DNA from: Phascolarctobacterium_B sp045598345 | GTDB lineage: Bacteria > Bacillota > Negativicutes > Acidaminococcales > Acidaminococcaceae | Length of the DNA: 64,000 nucleotides | NCBI GenBank assembly: GCA_045598345.1 | Contig: JAZLLX010000048.1 | Coordinates: forward strand, 28,033 to 92,032 | Direction of reading: 5' to 3' | Part shown: positions 59,667 to 64,000 of the stretch, in pieces | Numbering within the stretch: the stretch's first letter is position 1 | Layout: each line of letters starts with the position of its first letter | Notes under the pieces: generated by a model | What the model was told of the DNA's origin: nothing | What the model saw: only the letters and a program-made list of their open reading frames with translations | The model's database searches: none | Position numbers and translations under genes: made by a program

Positions 59667-60010
59667 AAAATAATGCGTAATTCGCAATGCGTAATGCGTA
59701 ACCATAAAAAATAAATGTCAAAGAACAAAGAGCAAAGAACAAATATGGTAAAATGTTCCGGTGATTATAATTTGGTTTCAGGTGTGCGGAGTTATGCGAA
59801 CCCTCGTCCGCCCATAAAGGGGCGGGGGACCGACACAGTTTTTAAGGTCGGTGGTGGGGTGAGCAATTACGCTGACGCTAATGAAAAGATAAAAACTTAA
59901 AGCTTAAAGTTATGGTAAAATGTTCCGGTAATTAGAATTTGTAAAGTCAGCATAAAGCGAAAGCAACCCTCTCTTTGGGGAGAGGGGCAGGGGTGTGGGG
60001 AAAAGTACGG
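59667..60010. repeat. Heptamer tracts and hairpin element between kdsA and kdsD
   Basis: AATGCGT/AATTCGC and AAAGAAC heptamers (59671-59742) run to ATGTTCCGGTGATTATA (59753-59769). The full hairpin element has ACCGAC (59829-59834) and GTCGGT (59847-59852). AAAGCTT heptamers and ATGTTCCGGTAATTAGA (59921) follow, then CCCTCTCTTTGGGGAGAGGG (59966-59985). No gene. Confidence 0.82.
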
Positions 60011-60045
60011 TAAGAAGTTTGAAATAGATTTTAGGGAGAAAAACT

Positions 60046-61020
60046 ATGGAGAAATATTTAGAGCAGGCGCAAGAAACCTTGCGGTTGGAGGCGGAGGCCA
60101 TAACAGAATTAATTCCTCGTATTGATGATAATTTCCGTTCCGCAGTGGAAATGATTGTTAATTGTCAGGGACGGGTGGTAATTACAGGCATGGGGAAAAG
60201 CGGACATATCGGCAATAAATTAGCCGCCACTTTTGCCAGCACCGGCACGCCAAGTTTCTTTTTGCACCCGGCAGAGGGTGTTCACGGTGATTTGGGTATG
60301 GTTACTTCCCAAGATGTGGTTTTGGCATTGAGCAATAGTGGTGAAACGGCGGAGGTTTTGAATATTCTACCCAGTTTACGCCGGATTGGCGCCCGTGTAA
60401 TTGCCATGGTGGGAAAAGCGGACAGCACTTTGGCAAAAGCCGCAGACATTATTCTTAATGTGGGTGTTTCCAAAGAGGCCTGCCCATTAGGGCTTGCTCC
60501 TACAAGCAGCACCACTGCCTGTCTGGCTTATGGTGATGCTTTGGCTATGGCTCTTTTGGTACGGCACAAATTCACTAAAGATGAATTTGCCATTTTCCAT
60601 CCCGGTGGAGCGTTGGGACGCAAATTGCTTTTAACAGTGGAACAGGTTATGCATAGCGGTGCAGAAAATCCCTTGGTACATGCTGATACAACAGTCCAGG
60701 AAGCGCTTTTTGTCATTACAGACAAGGGCTTGGGGGCTGTGAGTGTTGTTGATGATAAAGGTATGATGTTGGGAGTGTTGACGGACGGGGATATTCGGCG
60801 TGGCCTGCATAAAGGTGTAGATTTTCTGCAAAGGTCAGTGTCTGAGTTAATGACCAAGTCGCCCAAATATATCACTAAAGACAAATTGGCGGCGGAAGCG
60901 TTACACTTGATGGAATCAAACATTCCGAAACCTATCACGGTTTTGCCTGTGCTTGATGAAAGCAAAAAAGTTGTAGGACTTTTGCACATGACGGACTTGG
61001 TCAGAAAAGGTGTTGTATGA
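60046..61020 (+). CDS. kdsD: Arabinose-5-phosphate isomerase (KdsD/KpsF type)
   Basis: Converts ribulose 5-phosphate to arabinose 5-phosphate, the first committed Kdo step. An N-terminal SIS domain (GRVVITGMGKSGHIGNKLAA, SNSGETAEVL, LGLAPTSSTTACLA) and two C-terminal CBS domains (about 205-324; VMHSGAENPLVH, ELMTKSPKYITKD) make the standard 324-residue enzyme. GGGAG precedes the ATG; ATGA overlap with kdsC. Confidence 0.95.
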   Translation: MEKYLEQAQETLRLEAEAITELIPRIDDNFRSAVEMIVNCQGRVVITGMGKSGHIGNKLAATFASTGTPSFFLHPAEGVHGDLGMVTSQDVVLALSNSGETAEVLNILPSLRRIGARVIAMVGKADSTLAKAADIILNVGVSKEACPLGLAPTSSTTACLAYGDALAMALLVRHKFTKDEFAIFHPGGALGRKLLLTVEQVMHSGAENPLVHADTTVQEALFVITDKGLGAVSVVDDKGMMLGVLTDGDIRRGLHKGVDFLQRSVSELMTKSPKYITKDKLAAEALHLMESNIPKPITVLPVLDESKKVVGLLHMTDLVRKGVV

Positions 61021-61547
61021 ATTTGAAAAAAATAAAACTTCTTGTTCTTGATGTGGACGGAGTTTTAACTGATTGCAAATTATATATTGGCGGTGAAGGG
61101 GAAGTAATGAAGGCCTTTTACGGTTTGGACGGATTGGGTATCAGCATTGCTTTCCGTAATGGTCTTGAAGTTGCCATTATCACCGGCAGGGACAGTAAAA
61201 TTGTTCCGTTTCGTTGTGGGGAACTTGGCATAAAGCACTATTATTTGAAAATCAAAAACAAAACGGAGAAACTTCATGAACTTATGCAAGAGTTGCATTT
61301 GACGAAAGATGAAGTTGCCTATATGGGTGATGATTTGAACGACTTGGCACCTATGAGCAGTGTTGGCTGCAAATTGGCACCGGTTAATGCGGTTGCAGAA
61401 ATTAAAGCAATAGCAGATTATGTTACTACTGCAGAAGGTGGTAAAGGTGCTGTGCGTGAAGTGATAGAGAAAATTTTGCAAGCCCAAAATAAATGGGAGC
61501 AAATTGTAGCAGAGTTTAAGGTTCAGGGAACGGAATGCCGGCAATAG
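61017..61547 (+). CDS. kdsC: Kdo-8-phosphate phosphatase
   Basis: A 176-residue HAD-superfamily phosphatase without cap. LLVLDVDGVLTDCKLY carries the nucleophile and acid/base Asp pair; AIITGRDSKIV and AYMGDDLNDLAPM complete the motifs. It removes phosphate from Kdo-8-phosphate. The stop is followed within a few bases by repeat sequence. Confidence 0.95.
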   Translation: MNLKKIKLLVLDVDGVLTDCKLYIGGEGEVMKAFYGLDGLGISIAFRNGLEVAIITGRDSKIVPFRCGELGIKHYYLKIKNKTEKLHELMQELHLTKDEVAYMGDDLNDLAPMSSVGCKLAPVNAVAEIKAIADYVTTAEGGKGAVREVIEKILQAQNKWEQIVAEFKVQGTECRQ

Positions 61548-62135
61548 GGGGAAGAAAATTAGTAATTAGTAATTAGTAATTATGGTAGGATGGTCAGGTG
61601 ATTATAAATTGGGATTAGGGGTTAGAGGTTAGGGCTTAGGGAAGGTAAGATGTTCCAGTGATTATAGCATTAGGTTTCTGGTGTGCGGGGTTATGCGAAC
61701 TCTCGTCCGCCCATAAAGGGGCGGGGGACCGACACAGTTTTTAAGGTCGGTGGTGGGGTGAGCAATTACGCTGATGCTAATGAAAAGATAAAAACTTAAA
61801 GCTTAAAGTTATGGTAAAGTGTTCCTGTGATTATAGTGGGAAAGGTTGGCATAGTGCGGACTTTTTCCGCCCCAGGCGTGTGGGTTGAATTGTGTCCAGT
61901 GGACACAAGAGGGACCAGCGACAGTTTTTTGGTGGCTGGTGGTGGGGTCGCACGCTTGTAGTTAGAAGTTATAAATTTCGGTAAAGAGTTCCTTTGATTA
62001 TAACAATGGTTAGTATTGTATTTAGTTTAGTTCTTCAGTCGCAGAGAGCGACCCACCCCGTCTTGCCCTTCTATGTTCCTATAAGCAATCCACCCCGCCC
62101 ACGCCTGGGCGGGAAAAAAGTCCGCTTTATGCGAA
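61548..62135. repeat. Repeat cluster with three hairpin elements between kdsC and lpxL-lptC
   Basis: TTAGTAA heptamers and a degraded end motif (61590), AGG heptamers, then ATGTTCCAGTGATTATAG (61651). Copy 1 has CCGAC (61729-61733) with GTCGG (61746-61750). Copy 2 has TTGTGTCC-AGT-GGACACAA (61890-61908) and ACCAGC (61914-61919) with GCTGGT (61935-61940). An inverted copy 3 has TTGC (62063-62066) with GCAA (62085-62088) around CTATGTTCCTAT and CCCGCCCA-CGCC-TGGGCGGG (62094-62113). No gene. Confidence 0.82.
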
Positions 62136-62181
62136 CTTTCACTAAAACCTGAAACCTAAATCGGATTTATAGAGGAGTTAA

Positions 62182-63678
62182 ATGTTATATTTTACACTTA
62201 AAACATTAAGCAAAATAATAAGTTTCTTGCCGTATCCTTTTGTCATTGCTTTGGGCAAAGGGGCAGGCGTGTTGTATTATTTTATTGCCAAAAAGCAAAG
62301 GGTAAGGGCGGAAGTTACCATCCGGGAACGGTTGGGATATACGGAAGAGGCGGCTAAAAAAACTATTCAGGATTTGTGCCGCAACTTGGGCATGACATTT
62401 TTGGAAATTCTTTACATGCCTGCGTTGAACAAGCAGAACATCCGCCGTTATGTACATTTTGACCAACAACAGATTCTTTGGGAAGTACTGGGGAAACAGC
62501 ATGGGGCGGTTTTGGTGGCTTGTCACATGGATAACTGGGAATGGTTGGGAGCGACTTTGACGCTTAATGGTTTCCCTTTGAGTTCTGTGGAAAAACCCCA
62601 ACCCAACCGTGTTTATTCTGATTTTATGAATGAATTACGGCGTGGGGTAGGACAGGAAATATTCAGCCGTGGCACCAGTGAAATTTTAGGTTGTGCCAGA
62701 GCATTAAAAAAGGGTCGTATGTTGGGATTGGTGGCAGACCAGGACGGCGGCTATGACGGCATCTTTGTTCCCTTCTTGGGCAAGATGGCATCCACACCCC
62801 AGGGGCCCGCATATTTTGCCAGAAAATTTAACGCACCAATTATTCCTATTTTCATTGTCCGCAATAATGATGGTGTGGGTCACAGGGTGGTTGTGGATGA
62901 ACCCATTGAGTATGTCAATACGGGCAACAAAGAGCAGGACGATTACAATGTTACTTTGGCTTATACACAGCGGGTTGAGGCAATTATTAAAAAATATCCT
63001 TCCAACTGGATTTGGTTCCAGCATCGTTGGAATACGCCTTTTGGTGATGAGAAAGAGGGAACTAAGGAAGAAATAAAAGTTGCCCAAACAAGTGCTTTTG
63101 AAGATATAAAATATTTTCTGGCAATGATTCATATTCCTAAATTTGTACGTTATATTTTGGCGGCCATATTGTTTGCGGCAGCGATTATTACATGGCTGAT
63201 GTTCAGCGGCAAGAGCCCCATGGAAGTGAAGCTGGATAACGGAGTTACGGCAAAGTTCAACGCCACTCTCAAGGATTCGGAAATTTCCCGTGAAAAGGAC
63301 GGGAAACCCTTGTGGCATTTTAAGATTGACGAAATCGTTAACGACCAGGTTTCCAACAAGACCTTCCTCAAAGGCATTAAGGGCAAGATATATCGCACTG
63401 ACGGTACATATGTGAACGTGCGGGGCGATGAAGGGGAAATGGAAACTGACAGCCAAAATTTCCTGCTCAGGAAGAATGTGGTTGCTGTTCATTCTGAAGA
63501 CGGGAGCAAAATGACCGCAGAAGAATTTACGTGGGAGCAGAAGACGGAGATTGTCCGGGCAACAGGAAATGTGGAGTTTTGGAAAGGCGATTGGTATGTA
63601 AGAGGGGATAGGGCCGAGAGTACCAGTGCGTTCAAAAAGATTCGTTTGATCGGAAATTGCAGGATGGTAAGAAAGTAG
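62182..63678 (+). CDS. Fusion of an LpxL-type acyltransferase and LptC
   Basis: The 498-residue protein joins two envelope functions. Residues ~1-300 are a lipid A acyltransferase (catalytic HX4E as CHMDNWEW, LVADQDGGYDG, PSNWIWFQHRWN). A membrane helix at about 314-338 follows, then a periplasmic LptC domain (about 345-498; KLDNGVTAKFNATLKD, WHFKIDEIV, VNVRGDEGEMETDSQNFLL, GNVEFWKGDWYVRGDRAE). LptC carries lipopolysaccharide from LptBFG to LptA. GAGG precedes ATG 62182. The next gene, beyond the window, may be lptA. Confidence 0.93.
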   Translation: MLYFTLKTLSKIISFLPYPFVIALGKGAGVLYYFIAKKQRVRAEVTIRERLGYTEEAAKKTIQDLCRNLGMTFLEILYMPALNKQNIRRYVHFDQQQILWEVLGKQHGAVLVACHMDNWEWLGATLTLNGFPLSSVEKPQPNRVYSDFMNELRRGVGQEIFSRGTSEILGCARALKKGRMLGLVADQDGGYDGIFVPFLGKMASTPQGPAYFARKFNAPIIPIFIVRNNDGVGHRVVVDEPIEYVNTGNKEQDDYNVTLAYTQRVEAIIKKYPSNWIWFQHRWNTPFGDEKEGTKEEIKVAQTSAFEDIKYFLAMIHIPKFVRYILAAILFAAAIITWLMFSGKSPMEVKLDNGVTAKFNATLKDSEISREKDGKPLWHFKIDEIVNDQVSNKTFLKGIKGKIYRTDGTYVNVRGDEGEMETDSQNFLLRKNVVAVHSEDGSKMTAEEFTWEQKTEIVRATGNVEFWKGDWYVRGDRAESTSAFKKIRLIGNCRMVRK

Positions 63679-64000
63679 GTTTCAGGGGAATTAGTAATTA
63701 GTAATGAGTAATGAGTAATTATGGTAAGATGTTCCTGTGATTAGATTTTGGGTTTCAGGTGTGCGGGGTTATGCGAACCCTCGTCCGCACCTAAAGGGGC
63801 GGGGGACCGACACAGTTTTTAAGGTCGGTGGTGGGGTGAGCAATTAGGTTGATACTTTTAGTTAGAAGTTGTAAGTTAGAAGTTATAAATTAAAGGTAAG
63901 ATGTTCCTGTGATTATAAATAGGGATTAGGGTTTAGAGGTTAGGGAAGGTAAGATGTTCCGGTGATTATAAATTACTAATTTGAGGTGTAGAGGAGAAAT
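63679..64000. repeat. Repeat cluster at the window end and a ribosome-binding site for the next gene
   Basis: AGGTTTC and TAATGAG heptamers abut the lptC stop. ATGTTCCTGTGATTAGA starts at 63729. The element core has CCGAC (63807-63811) and GTCGG (63824-63828). Two more end motifs lie near 63900 and 63955. The last bases (AGAGGAGAAAT) are a strong ribosome-binding site for a gene starting just outside. Confidence 0.8.

Noticed and set aside
59715..59900. 61-residue plus-strand frame between kdsA and kdsD
   Set aside because: It translates the heptamer tract and hairpin element; no conserved protein signal.

Overview
The window comes from a diderm Firmicute, almost certainly of the class Negativicutes. 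Protein families typical of Firmicutes (a UPF0210/PFL protein, nadD-yqeK, an LCP protein, CvfB) lie beside a nearly complete outer-membrane and lipopolysaccharide gene set (BamA, two Skp-like proteins, LpxD, LpxC, FabZ, LpxA, LpxI, LpxB, MsbA, WaaA-LpxK, KdsB, KdsA, KdsD, KdsC, and an LpxL-LptC fusion). Acidaminococcaceae/Phascolarctobacterium is a guess, not shown by the sequence. Almost all genes are on the + strand. I see no rRNA, tRNA, CRISPR array or intact IS transposase.

Layout: 1-8 kb holds a 5'-truncated UPF0210 gene, valS with an unusual AT-rich C-terminal extension, and a MacAB-type efflux operon. 8-14 kb holds nadD, yqeK, an LCP protein with a long repeat coiled coil, cvfB and groESL. 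14-26.5 kb holds a convergent hypothetical gene and a type I restriction-modification island (hsdM, DUF3800, rhuM, hsdS, a membrane protein broken by a frameshift, an AAA ATPase with a TOPRIM-like partner, hsdR). 26.6-34.9 kb is the first outer-membrane/lipid A block. 35-52 kb is accessory: a toxin-antitoxin pair, a frameshifted DUF4143 ATPase, a YbhGFSR-like ABC exporter operon interrupted by a second DUF4143 ATPase, an XRE regulator next to a large autotransporter, and an Rpn-family nuclease. 52.6-63.7 kb is the second lipid A/Kdo block. A ribosome-binding site at the very end of the window implies that the next gene starts just beyond it.

The lipid A genes form one pathway. LpxA, LpxC, LpxD, LpxI and LpxB make the disaccharide. 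LpxK phosphorylates it, WaaA adds Kdo supplied by KdsD, KdsA, KdsC and KdsB, and LpxL-like enzymes acylate it. MsbA flips it and LptC belongs to the export bridge. BamA and the Skp-like proteins insert and chaperone outer-membrane proteins such as the autotransporter. Two steps are fused into single proteins (WaaA-LpxK and LpxL-LptC).

The most striking feature is not a gene. Nearly every larger intergenic region contains members of a dispersed, non-coding element family. Members carry ends built on ATGTTCCTGTGATTATA, short degenerate tracts with 7-bp periodicity, and a central hairpin whose stem sequence differs between copies while remaining complementary (at least eleven different stems). 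Heptamer tracts also lie inside hsdS, where they form a 37-bp direct repeat, and at the ends of several genes. A second family has conserved flanks and paired dyads about 21 bp apart with a different core in each copy.
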